This document shows positions 1 through 6,526 of a stretch of 12,458 nt of DNA, piece after piece (position 1 is the stretch's first letter; every line of letters begins with the position of its first letter). Both the position numbers and the translations under genes were made by a program. The DNA is from Acidaminococcales bacterium. GTDB taxonomy: Bacteria; Bacillota; Negativicutes; Acidaminococcales; JAISLQ01. The stretch spans positions 1 to 12,458 of the forward strand of contig JAISPA010000055.1 of assembly GCA_031275255.1 (NCBI GenBank), written 5' to 3'. The notes below the pieces were generated by a model. That model was not told the DNA's origin and did no database searches. It saw only the letters and a program-made list of their open reading frames with translations.

Positions 1-170
1 TGCAAAGCCAGCGTCAATTCCACTACGCCCAAATTGGAGGCCAAATGTCCGCCGGTTTGGGAAACGGTAGCGATGATAAACTCCCGTATCTCCCTGGCCA
101 GTTGAGGTAAAAGCGCCGCGTCCAATTCTTTTAAAGCGCGCGGGTCATTGATTTTGTCCAACAAATTCAT
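1..170 (-). CDS. dxs: 1-deoxy-D-xylulose-5-phosphate synthase, N-terminal fragment cut by the window edge
   Basis: Only the first 56 codons are present; the rest lies outside the window. Dxs is the thiamine-diphosphate enzyme that condenses pyruvate and glyceraldehyde 3-phosphate in the first step of the MEP isoprenoid pathway. The fragment starts [10 protein letters not shown] and ends with the family signature [18 protein letters not shown] (residues 39-56), which in Dxs carries the conserved GGHL and NLGVVEL residues near the cofactor site. The ATG at 168-170 is preceded by AAAGGTGA at a good distance. It follows ispA, as in many Firmicutes, but here a terminator and a separate promoter lie between them. 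Family assignment is secure despite the truncation. Confidence 0.93.
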   Translation of the reverse strand, partial: MNLLDKINDPRALKELDAALLPQLAREIREFIIATVSQTGGHLASNLGVVELTLAL

Positions 171-227
171 GTATATTCACCTTTGATTGCCTTGCATATT
201 CTAATTTTAATGCGCAAGTCGGGTATT

Positions 228-256
228 ATTATACCAGCAAACAAGACTTTTGTCGA
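228..256 (-). promoter_or_regulatory. dxs: Sigma-A-type promoter for dxs
   Basis: Reading the minus strand, TCGACA (251-256) is a 5/6 match to the -35 hexamer. A 17-bp spacer then leads to a perfect TATAAT (228-233), preceded by TGG, an extended -10 element. Transcription would start near 221, giving a leader of about 50 nt before the dxs ATG. It lies immediately downstream of the ispA terminator, so dxs can be expressed apart from the upstream operon. Confidence 0.8.
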
Positions 257-258
257 AT

Positions 259-290
259 AAAAAAATCAGGCGGCCGCTTTGAAACCGCCG
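259..290 (-). terminator. Rho-independent terminator after ispA
   Basis: On the minus strand GGCGG (285-289) pairs with CCGCC (269-273) across an 11-nt loop, followed after TGA by a run of seven T (265-259). It sits about 45 bp beyond the ispA stop and ends just before the -35 of the dxs promoter. The stem is short but all G-C. It may be leaky, allowing some readthrough into dxs. Confidence 0.6.
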
Positions 291-334
291 TGGGAAAAAA
301 CGGGAGGGAAACAGTATGCCGCCGCTCTTTTTTA

Positions 335-1225
335 TCAATTTTTCCGTGCGATTAAGTTTTCCGCCAAAAAGCGCAGATAGCCGGCCTCACCGTCAAAAAC
401 CGCCAAAGCGAGAACCGCCTTGCCGACATGCGCCCGCGCCAGTTTTTCAGCTTGTTCCAAGCCAAAAGCCGACACATAAGTGATTTTATTTTTACGCGCG
501 TCGCTGCCGGCCTTTTTGCCCATGGCGGCAGGGTCGCCCGTAACGTCGAGAATATCGTCGGTGATCTGAAAAGCCAGGCCAAAATTACCGGCGTAATCTT
601 TAAGCGCCGCCAGCTGTCCGTCCGGCGCGCCGGCCAACATCCCGCCCGCAAGTACGGCCGCGCGGAAAAGCGCGCCGGTTTTCGCCCTGTGCATCTTTTG
701 GAGTTCCTCGAGCGAAAGATTTTTCCCCGCCGTTTGTTCCGCCTCAATATCTATCGTCTGGCCTCCTACCATGCCTTCGGGACCCGCGCAAAAAGCAATT
801 TCCTTTACTGTTTTTACCAATACATCCTGCGGCACGCCGCCCTGTCCGAGCATTACCTCAAAGGCCCAGGCCAAAAGCGCGTCCCCGGCGAGTATGGCTT
901 TGGCTTCGCCGAAAACTTTATGGCAGGCCAGCCGGCCCCGCCGGTAATCGTCGTCGTCCATCGCCGGCAAATCATCGTGAATCAAAGAATAAGCGTGAAT
1001 CATCTCCAGGCCGCAGGCCACAGGCAAAAAACGAGCGGAATCAGCGCCCGCGGCCTCGGCCGCCGCCATCAAGAGCAGCGGGCGCAGCCGTTTGCCGCCG
1101 GCGAGCAGGCTGTAACGCACCGCTTCGGTTATATCCGATAAACTTTCGCCGCCGGTTACTTCAGCAAGATATTCATCGACAAGCCGGCGCCGGCTTGGGA
1201 AAAAATCTTCACAGCGTGTATTCAT
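335..1225 (-). CDS. ispA: Farnesyl diphosphate synthase (polyprenyl synthetase family)
   Basis: A 296-residue short-chain trans-prenyltransferase that adds isopentenyl diphosphate to allylic diphosphates, giving farnesyl diphosphate for undecaprenyl and quinone side chains. Visible motifs are GGKRLRP (43-49), the first aspartate-rich motif DDLPAMD (84-90), a KTG (182-184) and the second aspartate-rich motif DDILD (223-227). The two extra residues in the first motif (DDxxxxD) are typical of bacterial type II farnesyl synthases. The frame is open to 1324, but the start chosen is the ATG at 1223-1225. It overlaps the xseB stop as ATGA and gives the usual family length. Upstream Shine-Dalgarno is weak, suggesting translational coupling. 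Geranylgeranyl product cannot be excluded from sequence. Confidence 0.93.
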   Translation of the reverse strand: MNTRCEDFFPSRRRLVDEYLAEVTGGESLSDITEAVRYSLLAGGKRLRPLLLMAAAEAAGADSARFLPVACGLEMIHAYSLIHDDLPAMDDDDYRRGRLACHKVFGEAKAILAGDALLAWAFEVMLGQGGVPQDVLVKTVKEIAFCAGPEGMVGGQTIDIEAEQTAGKNLSLEELQKMHRAKTGALFRAAVLAGGMLAGAPDGQLAALKDYAGNFGLAFQITDDILDVTGDPAAMGKKAGSDARKNKITYVSAFGLEQAEKLARAHVGKAVLALAVFDGEAGYLRFLAENLIARKN

Positions 1226-1473
1226 GACTCGGACAAATCCAACGGCCGCAAGGCGAATTCCCCTTTGGAATCCTCCACGATCTTTTGCACTTCTTGCTGT
1301 ACGGCGGTAAGTTTGCCGCTGCATACACCGGCCAATTCCACGCCTGTGCGAAAAAATTCAAGCGCCTCTTCAAGAGTAAGTTCATCGCCCTCCAGCTTTT
1401 GCACAATATCTTCCAGCCGTCCGAGCGCTTCCTCGAAGGAAAATTCTTCAGGGGCGTTCTTCTTTTTGGGCAT
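1222..1473 (-). CDS. xseB: Exodeoxyribonuclease VII small subunit
   Basis: An 83-residue protein, MPKKKNAPEE onward, with the XseB pattern FEEALGRLEDIVQKLE followed by LTLEEALEFFRTGVEL. This is a helical hairpin with coiled-coil character. XseB subunits decorate the helical arm of XseA in exonuclease VII, which degrades single-stranded DNA into oligonucleotides. The ATG at 1473 is preferred; an in-frame GTG at 1482 would add only MLA. The gene overlaps the xseA end by 26 bp and the ispA start by 3 bp, so it is probably translationally coupled on both sides. Length is typical of the family. Confidence 0.93.
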   Translation of the reverse strand: MPKKKNAPEEFSFEEALGRLEDIVQKLEGDELTLEEALEFFRTGVELAGVCSGKLTAVQQEVQKIVEDSKGEFALRPLDLSES

Positions 1474-2686
1474 TGCCAACACCGGCTTTTGCTTTTTTTG
1501 CCCGCACCTGGGAATATATCTCGCCGCAATGCAGCCGCGTTCTCAGCATGTCGCCGCAGGCAACCTTATCCATATTTTTTATCAGCTCGCCCTTTTCATC
1601 GGTCGTAACGCCGTAACCGCGCGCAAGTACAGCCAAAGGGCTCAGGCTGTCCAATTTCCCCGTCAGCGCCCGCAAATTACGCTCCTCACTTTGCGTTTTT
1701 CTCGTCATATTCATCCGCAGTTCTTCATAAAGTTTATCAACGGTTTGCGCCCGCGCCGCGAAAAGCGTCTCCGGCCGCCTGAATACGCGCGTATTCAGGC
1801 AATGCCGGATGTGAGCGTCCAGTTTGTCGATACGCGCCTTTATTACCCGCGCCATGCGCTGCCGCTGGCTGCCGATAACGGCCAGCAAAGCCTGCCGGTC
1901 GGGGACGGCTAATTCCGCCGCCTGTGAAGGAGTGGCCGCCCGCACGTCGGCGGCAAAATCGCAAAGGGTCACGTCTGTTTCATGCCCCACCGCCGAAACG
2001 ACCGGCAGGTCAGACTCGGCAACCGCGCGCACCACCCGCTCGTCATTAAACGCCCACAATTCTTCTATTGAGCCGCCGCCGCGCCCTATGATCAAAACGT
2101 CGGCAATTTTCCACTCGTTCATTTTATAAAGGGCGTGCGCCAACTCGGCCGGCGCTTCCGCCCCCTGCACCCTTACCGGGAAAAATACCAGCCTGACTGC
2201 CGGATTGCGCTTTCCCGCCACCGTTATCACATCGTGGAGCACGGCGCCGGCGGAAGAAGTTATCACCCCGATCGCGGCCGGAAAAGGCGGCAGTTTCTTC
2301 TTCCGCTCCAGATCAAACACCCCTTCTTCCTGGAGTTTCCGCCGCAATTCTTCATAGGCGGCCATCAAGTCCCCCGCGCCGTCGGCGAAAAGATTGTCAA
2401 CGTACAGCTGGTACACGCCGTCGCGTTCATACAGATCTATCCGGCCGCTGGCGACGGCCATCCGGCCGTTCTCCGGCTTGAACCGCAAAAGCGCCGCGCG
2501 GGCGCGGAACATCACCGCTTTCAACAAACTTTTTCCATCTTTCAGGGTAAAATAACAATGCCCCGAATCGTAGCGCTTGAAATTGGATATTTCCCCCCGC
2601 ACCTGTATTCTCTGCAAAGCGGGAAGGGCGGCAAAAGCCGATTTTATAAGGCCGTTTACTTCACTTACCGAATACACTCCGGGCAT
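1448..2686 (-). CDS. xseA: Exodeoxyribonuclease VII large subunit
   Basis: A 412-residue catalytic subunit of exonuclease VII. The N-terminal OB-fold occupies about residues 1-100 and includes GEISNFKRYDSGHCYFTLKD (31-50). The nuclease core follows, with GVITSSAGAVLHD (140-152), GRGGGSIEELWAFNDE (201-216) and GHETDVTLCDFAADVRA (234-250), all diagnostic of XseA. A long helical region and the ARGYG segment near the C-terminus bind XseB. The start ATG at 2684-2686 is served by GGAGG, which also encodes the last two glycine codons of the upstream gene; that gene's stop is 9 bp away. The protein is full length with no missing motif. Confidence 0.96.
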   Translation of the reverse strand: MPGVYSVSEVNGLIKSAFAALPALQRIQVRGEISNFKRYDSGHCYFTLKDGKSLLKAVMFRARAALLRFKPENGRMAVASGRIDLYERDGVYQLYVDNLFADGAGDLMAAYEELRRKLQEEGVFDLERKKKLPPFPAAIGVITSSAGAVLHDVITVAGKRNPAVRLVFFPVRVQGAEAPAELAHALYKMNEWKIADVLIIGRGGGSIEELWAFNDERVVRAVAESDLPVVSAVGHETDVTLCDFAADVRAATPSQAAELAVPDRQALLAVIGSQRQRMARVIKARIDKLDAHIRHCLNTRVFRRPETLFAARAQTVDKLYEELRMNMTRKTQSEERNLRALTGKLDSLSPLAVLARGYGVTTDEKGELIKNMDKVACGDMLRTRLHCGEIYSQVRAKKAKAGVGNAQKEERP

Positions 2687-2695
2687 TTTAAATCT

Positions 2696-3628
2696 TTATC
2701 CTCCTTCGTTTAAAGCCACGACGGCGCAGCCGGCGGCATTGTCCCGGCAAAACTCCGGCAGCGGAAAATAAACGCCGATCCCGGCTTTAGCCATTTTTTC
2801 CGTCACATAGCCGCGTATGAAAAGATTGGAAGCTACCCCGCCCACCAAAAGCGCCTCGCGGCAATGACTGTGCGCGCAGGCGTTTTGTATGATCCTGGCA
2901 AAGCTCTCGGCCAGCGCCGTCTGTATTCCGGCCGCCAGGGAACGCCGGTCGGCGCCTTTTTGCAACAGCCGCCGGCTGGCGGAAAAGGGGCCGGAATAAC
3001 TGACGCAAAGCCCGTTTACCGCCACCGGCATTTCAAGCACGCCGTCCGCTTCCGCCGCCAACGCCTCCAGCGACCGGCCGGCCGGGAAAGTCAATCCCAT
3101 ATCCGCGCCTATCCGGTCGATATATTGCCCGGCGTTGAGGTCGCCGCTGCCGCCGATCTCCGCGATTGACAGCCTCTTTCCCCGCCGCTCGGCCAAAATG
3201 AGATCGGTGGTGCCGCCGGAAACATGCAGTACAATAAAACACGCGCCCTGCGGAGCGCCCGCCGACCACAGACCGGCCTCTATATGATTTTCCTGGTGGC
3301 TGACCCGGTATAATTTTACCCCCAATGCCGAAGCTAGGGAGCGAGCCACCGCCACGCCGGCGGTAAACGCCGGCATGTAGGAATTTACCAACGGCCGCGG
3401 CTTTTCTGATACGGCGATCGCTTTCAGGCGCACCGCCCTTTCGGTAAAAATTTCCTCAAGCAAAAAAGGCAGGTTTTTTATATGCTGAAAAACCATCTCC
3501 GCTTGCCGCAATCCCCGTTTATCGGGTTTTACGGCAAGCGGCGACCGTTTATCGGCCAAAAGCGCGCCGGAACAATCAAAGAGCGCGGCGGAGGTAGTAT
3601 AACAGCTTGTATCAATTCCCAGAAACAT
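2696..3628 (-). CDS. TsaD/Kae1-family paralogue (annotated in some genomes as O-sialoglycoprotein endopeptidase)
   Basis: A 310-residue ASKHA-fold protein related to TsaD, the enzyme that makes t6A in tRNA with TsaB and TsaE. It keeps MFLGIDTSCYTTSAAL at the N-terminus, the metal-ligand pair H111/H115 in HQENH, the nucleotide motif VSGGTTD (136-142), GGVASN (263-268) and CRDNAA (294-299, D296 matching the third metal ligand). It departs from TsaD in three places: HxEGH reads HQENH, SGGHT reads SGGTT, and GEAFDK reads GQYIDR (167-172). It is also about 25 residues shorter than typical TsaD. I therefore call it a divergent paralogue, with the true tsaD probably elsewhere. It overlaps the nusB end by 17 bp. 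Its function is unknown to me. Confidence 0.8.
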   Translation of the reverse strand: MFLGIDTSCYTTSAALFDCSGALLADKRSPLAVKPDKRGLRQAEMVFQHIKNLPFLLEEIFTERAVRLKAIAVSEKPRPLVNSYMPAFTAGVAVARSLASALGVKLYRVSHQENHIEAGLWSAGAPQGACFIVLHVSGGTTDLILAERRGKRLSIAEIGGSGDLNAGQYIDRIGADMGLTFPAGRSLEALAAEADGVLEMPVAVNGLCVSYSGPFSASRRLLQKGADRRSLAAGIQTALAESFARIIQNACAHSHCREALLVGGVASNLFIRGYVTEKMAKAGIGVYFPLPEFCRDNAAGCAVVALNEGG

Positions 3629-4055
3629 CCGCGCACGCTTTTTCCCTGTTTAACGTTTTAACCATATTGCCCAATATCCCATTGATAAAACGCGGCGAAT
3701 CATCATCGCCGTAAATTTTCGCTATTTCCACCGCCTCGTTTATCGCGACGCCGGGATCAATCCGTTCGTCGGAAAAATAAATTTCATAAATACAAATGCG
3801 CAGTATGGTAAGATCCACGCCGGCGATTCGCGAAATGTCCCAATCGATGGCGTATTTTGCAACCAATTGGGTTATGTCCTTTTTGCAACGGTCAACCCCG
3901 GCAGCCAAAGCGGCTGCATAATCAATACTGCTTTCCTCCGCGCCGTCCGCGTATTCTTCCCGCACGGCCGCAAAAGCCTCTTTTCGGTCAATCGGCGAAA
4001 ATTCCATTTGAAAAAGCGTCTGTAAAGCCATTTCCCTGGCCAGACGGCGGCTCAT
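3612..4055 (-). CDS. nusB: Transcription antitermination factor NusB
   Basis: A 147-residue all-helical protein that binds boxA RNA with NusE (ribosomal protein S10) to prevent premature termination in rRNA operons. It begins MSRRLAREMALQTLFQMEF, the usual NusB start. It carries ISRIAGVDLTILRICIYEI in the middle and the signature INEAVEIAKIYGDDDSPRFI near the end, followed by NGILGN. The frame extends upstream to 4133, but the ATG at 4053-4055 matches the family start and has GAAGGGAG five bases ahead. It begins 13 bp after the DUF2273 gene ends. Length is normal. Confidence 0.95.
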   Translation of the reverse strand: MSRRLAREMALQTLFQMEFSPIDRKEAFAAVREEYADGAEESSIDYAAALAAGVDRCKKDITQLVAKYAIDWDISRIAGVDLTILRICIYEIYFSDERIDPGVAINEAVEIAKIYGDDDSPRFINGILGNMVKTLNREKACADVSGN

Positions 4056-4068
4056 AAATACTCCCTTC

Positions 4069-4302
4069 TCATTTGTGGTAGCCCGGCGGCAGAATCCTGT
4101 CCAAAAGCTCCAGCAAATCTTCCTTATTGTCAACTTTCCCGCCCAATATATAGCCGCCCGCCATTAAGGCGAGCAGAAAGACCGTTTTTAAAAAACCAAG
4201 GACGAGAAACATAATCCCGATGACCAGCGCAAGGGCAACGCCGGTTATGCGGCCCCGGTGCGTCTGCCAAAGAGCCGCGAAAAATTCTTTCACGCCAGCC
4301 AC
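4069..4302 (-). CDS. Small DUF2273-family membrane protein of the Asp23/AmaP module
   Basis: A 77-residue protein with a short amphipathic N-terminus (KEFFAALWQTHRGRITG) and two hydrophobic stretches at about residues 19-35 and 38-52. It ends in a charged tail, DNKEDLLELLDRILPPGYHK. The layout and the WxxHRGxIxG lead match DUF2273 proteins that accompany amaP and asp23. The start is taken as GTG at 4302, with GGTG five bases upstream. An ATG two bases earlier is out of frame and opens only a 4-codon reading frame. It is likely part of a membrane complex anchoring Asp23. The exact biochemical role is unknown. Confidence 0.82.
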   Translation of the reverse strand: MAGVKEFFAALWQTHRGRITGVALALVIGIMFLVLGFLKTVFLLALMAGGYILGGKVDNKEDLLELLDRILPPGYHK

Positions 4303-4320
4303 ATAATCACCGCCAAAAGA

Positions 4321-4848
4321 TTATTTTTCTTTCGCATCATAAGAAATCGTATTGAAAAAAATGTCAACTTCGGAAACTTCACGCCCGATCGTTTCCCGTA
4401 CGCTGTTTTTTACCTTTTCCCTTATCAGCCTGCTTGTCTCCGGTACGTTCATCTCCGGCAGCACGCCCGCGGTCATCTTTATATGCAAATCATCATTTCC
4501 CGCGGCAATCCGCGCTTTCACATTGTGCACTCCCCTGACCTGCGCGGCGGATTTTTCGACAAACTTTCTGACGGCGGACATACTTATCCTGACCGTTCCG
4601 CCGTCGCTTATGCGCACGATCAAATCCTTTGGCCCGCCGCCGCCTACGCCGGCGATGAGCAGCCGAATGCTGATTAAAAACAATAAAACGGCGGCGGCCG
4701 TAAGCTCCCAGCGGCCATGAAGCATTGTGAGCTGGTTAAGAACAAGCTCAAAGGGAAACAACCCCACCGCAAAACAAATTAGCATCAGAGAAACTACAGC
4801 CAGAAACAAAGTATAAAAAGCCAAAACAATCCTGTCGGCTATGCGCAT
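4321..4848 (-). CDS. amaP: Alkaline shock response membrane anchor protein AmaP
   Basis: A 175-residue protein with two N-terminal transmembrane helices (about residues 8-30 and 50-67). A cytoplasmic domain related to the Asp23 fold follows, for example IRISDGGTVRISMSAVRKFV and the MNVPETSRLIREKVK segment. AmaP anchors Asp23 to the membrane in Staphylococcus aureus, and the same arrangement is likely here because the Asp23 gene ends 11 bp upstream. The start ATG at 4846-4848 has a GGGGGA ribosome site. The protein ends 18 bp before the DUF2273 gene. No key element appears missing. Confidence 0.88.
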   Translation of the reverse strand: MRIADRIVLAFYTLFLAVVSLMLICFAVGLFPFELVLNQLTMLHGRWELTAAAVLLFLISIRLLIAGVGGGGPKDLIVRISDGGTVRISMSAVRKFVEKSAAQVRGVHNVKARIAAGNDDLHIKMTAGVLPEMNVPETSRLIREKVKNSVRETIGREVSEVDIFFNTISYDAKEK

Positions 4849-4859
4849 GGCTTTTCCCC

Positions 4860-5267
4860 CTATTCAATGATGTCTTTATTCTGATTTTCTTTTATTTTAT
4901 CAATATTAGTGATGCCTTGCACATGTATGTTGATTTCCACGACTTTCAGGCCGCTCATGTTCTCAATGGCCTCCTTCACCTTTTCTTGTATTTTTACCGC
5001 CGTAGCCGGAATATTTATACCATACTCCAGAACAACGTACAGGTCAACCGAAACCTCCTTGTCGCCAATGCGCGTCTTTACTCCTTTTGACAGGTTCTTC
5101 TTGCCCAAAAGCTCGGCGATCCCGCCTACAAGTCCGCCGCTCATACCGGCCACTCCCGGTACTTCAGTCGCCGCCAGACCCGCAATTATATTTACTACTT
5201 CATCGGCAATGCGCACCGCCCCCGGATCGTCGTCCGCAAACGGAATCGGCGTGTTAGGATCGCTCAC
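4860..5267 (-). CDS. Asp23/Gls24 family envelope stress response protein
   Basis: A 135-residue cytosolic protein of the DUF322 family. Typical segments are VRIADEVVNIIAGLAATEVP (18-37) followed by GVAGM, then KGVKTRIGDKEVSVDLYVVL, and VKIQEKVKEAIENMSGLKV near the end. The family is linked to cell-envelope stress and is held at the membrane by AmaP, encoded next. Translation begins at GTG (5265-5267), with AAAGGAGG eight bases upstream, the strongest ribosome site in the operon. It is the first gene of the eight-gene unit that runs through nusB and xseAB to ispA. The exact molecular activity of the family is not settled. Confidence 0.92.
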   Translation of the reverse strand: MSDPNTPIPFADDDPGAVRIADEVVNIIAGLAATEVPGVAGMSGGLVGGIAELLGKKNLSKGVKTRIGDKEVSVDLYVVLEYGINIPATAVKIQEKVKEAIENMSGLKVVEINIHVQGITNIDKIKENQNKDIIE

Positions 5268-5301
5268 AACAGAGGCCTCCTTTTATAAAAATTTTTTTTA
5301 T

Positions 5302-5310
5302 ATTATACCA
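5302..5310 (-). promoter_or_regulatory. Extended -10 promoter of the Asp23-nusB-xse-ispA operon
   Basis: On the minus strand TGG-TATAAT (5310-5302) is a perfect extended -10 box. The -35 position at 17 bp spacing (5325-5330) reads TATTTT and is poor, so recognition probably rests on the TGn extension. A start near 5295 gives a leader of about 28 nt before the Asp23 GTG. No other convincing promoter is seen before the ispA terminator, so this one probably drives all eight genes. Confidence 0.65.
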
Positions 5311-5349
5311 TAAAAACCAGGCAAAAAATAAACGGGTGTGCAAAAACTT

Positions 5350-5513
5350 ATACCGCCCCCGGTTAAAACACGGACAAGATTTACGATCTGCCTTGCCGCC
5401 CTGCGAAGCGTAACCCACAGGCGGACCCGGAATGTCCGGCGAGGGCCCGCAACAAAGCAGTATGGCAAAGCAGCCGCAAAGATGCCATGATTTTAACCGG
5501 GGAACAGTATTGT
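5350..5513 (-). repeat. Dispersed intergenic repeat, full-size copy, hairpin-forming
   Basis: About 160 bp of non-coding DNA with nested inverted repeats. The outer ends are GGTTAAAA (5361-5368) and TTTTAACC (5491-5498), extended by CCCC/GGGG. An inner pair is CTGCCTTGCC (5388-5397) with GGCAAAGCAG (5464-5473). A core pair is GCGGACCC (5421-5428) with GGGCCCGC (5443-5450); the mismatches would be G-U in RNA. The whole unit could fold into one long hairpin on either strand. A related copy in opposite orientation lies at 6411-6526. It carries no transposase and no credible gene, and resembles a MITE or REP-type element. It lies just upstream of the Asp23 promoter. Confidence 0.65.
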
Positions 5514-5644
5514 CTCTGACGCAAACCCCGGAGTTTTCGCTATAACTGCAATTATTTCCTGTACCCACGCGACCCGCGCCGGTAAGCCGTTGCGGGGCTT
5601 TGGCCGCAAACGGATTTTACTACTGTAACTATATCAGAGCGTAT
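5514..5644. other. Non-coding spacer downstream of the AIM24-like gene
   Basis: About 130 bp with no credible gene. The one structure I see is a hairpin at 5588-5612: TTGCGG (5590-5595) pairs with CCGCAA (5604-5609) and is extended by a CG pair with one bulged base. On the minus strand it falls about 30 bp after the AIM24-like stop, but no T-run follows, so it is not a standard terminator. The repeat at 5350-5513 may complete termination. Confidence 0.4.
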
Positions 5645-6319
5645 TCATTTATCGCCGCCGGCGGCGAGCACCTTGCCGGCCAGCCCGGAAAACGGCATGG
5701 ATTGCAGCCATATTTTGCCCGGCCCCGTAATGGTGGTAAGAAACAAACCTTCGCCGCCGAAAAACATGTTTTTAAAACCTTTCACCATTTGCACGTCAAG
5801 GTCGACCGTGCTTTCGCACATGGCCAGATGCCCCGGATCCACAATCATTTTCTGGCCGGGCTTGAGCTGATATTCCGTAACGGAACCGTCCATCTCGACA
5901 AAAGCCAGGCCGGGGCCGGTAATTTTCTGCATGACAAAGCCCTCGCCGCCAAAAAAACCAAAGCCGATCTTTTTCTTTAAATGAGCGGCGAGGGTAACCG
6001 ACCGCTCCGCGACCAGAAAAGCGTCCTTTTGGCAAATTATGCTTTCGCCCCCCGCCAGGCTGAGTGCCTTTATTTCACCGGGAAATCCGGATGCGAAAGC
6101 TATTTCGCCTTCGCTTTGCGCCGCATAGGTCGTCAAAAACAAAGATTCTCCCGCCATCTTCCTGGCAAACCCGCCTAAAAGGCCGCCCTCCATATTAGTG
6201 GACATTTTGAATACGTCATCCATCCACGTCATGCCGCCTACTTGCGTATAGACCTCCTCTCCTTTTTCCAAAGTACAAAGCACGGCCGGCAAATTTCCTC
6301 CCACTATCTGGTATTTCAT
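5645..6319 (-). CDS. AIM24/TIGR00266-family protein
   Basis: A 224-residue beta-rich protein of the AIM24 family, whose bacterial members have no defined activity. It starts MKYQIVGGNLPAVLCTLEKG and carries two copies of a glycine-rich repeat. One is FFGGEGFVMQKITGPG (122-137); the other is FFGGEGLFLTTITGPG, beginning at about residue 187. This matches the internal pseudo-symmetry of the fold. The frame is open upstream to 6487, but the ATG at 6317-6319 fits the family start and has AAAGGGG upstream. There is no signal peptide, so it is cytosolic. It appears to be a single-gene unit between two intergenic repeats. Confidence 0.85.
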   Translation of the reverse strand: MKYQIVGGNLPAVLCTLEKGEEVYTQVGGMTWMDDVFKMSTNMEGGLLGGFARKMAGESLFLTTYAAQSEGEIAFASGFPGEIKALSLAGGESIICQKDAFLVAERSVTLAAHLKKKIGFGFFGGEGFVMQKITGPGLAFVEMDGSVTEYQLKPGQKMIVDPGHLAMCESTVDLDVQMVKGFKNMFFGGEGLFLTTITGPGKIWLQSMPFSGLAGKVLAAGGDK

Positions 6320-6410
6320 TTGCAATATGCCCCTTTCGTTTATATTTTTGCAATTAGTAAAACAATATTGCAAATACACTGCCAATTTTTTCGCATGAAT
6401 CGGCACACCG
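6320..6410 (-). promoter_or_regulatory. AT-rich leader of the AIM24-like gene with three TTGCAA palindromes
   Basis: Three copies of the palindrome TTGCAA lie at 6320-6325, 6348-6353 and 6368-6373. A TTGGCA hexamer on the minus strand could be a -35, but the best -10 at 17 bp (TTTTAC) is poor, so I cannot name the promoter. The AAAGGGG ribosome site is about ten bases ahead of the ATG. Transcription of the gene very probably begins here. Confidence 0.3.
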
Positions 6411-6526
6411 CCGGCCGTTCCCCTGCGGGCAGGAATGCCATGCCCGTTATGGTTACCGCGTCTGGCGCCGCGCCGGGCGCAAATCATCTCGCAAATCTTA
6501 TCCGTGTTTTACCGGGGAACAGTATT
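6411..6526 (+). repeat. Dispersed intergenic repeat, shorter second copy
   Basis: About 115 bp between the GNAT gene and the AIM24-like gene. Positions 6490-6517 match the reverse complement of 5357-5385 at 26 of 29 aligned positions with one gap. Further left, a GGTTACCGCGTC segment resembles GGTTACGCTTC in the first copy. The outer end, TTTTACCGGGGAACAGTATT (6507-6526), equals 5491-5511 except for one base. The left part is shorter and begins with a CCTGC/GCAGG hairpin at 6422-6431. The repeat end touches the stop codon of the GNAT gene. Confidence 0.6.

Noticed and set aside
291..320. Possible third copy of the repeat end (GGGAAACAGTATG) after ispA
   Set aside because: Only about a dozen bases resemble the repeat end, with no matching partner arm or interior, so chance cannot be excluded.
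428..1141. A 237-codon plus-strand frame opposite ispA
   Set aside because: ispA carries both aspartate-rich motifs on the other strand, and the plus frame has no domain or ribosome site.
4302..4304. ATG two bases upstream of the chosen GTG start of the DUF2273 gene
   Set aside because: It is out of frame and meets a stop after four codons; the in-frame GTG has the correctly placed ribosome site.
5254..5568. A 104-codon minus-strand frame rich in cysteine between the AIM24-like and Asp23 genes
   Set aside because: It runs straight through the dispersed repeat and the Asp23 promoter and has no ribosome site. It is a spurious translation of the repeat.
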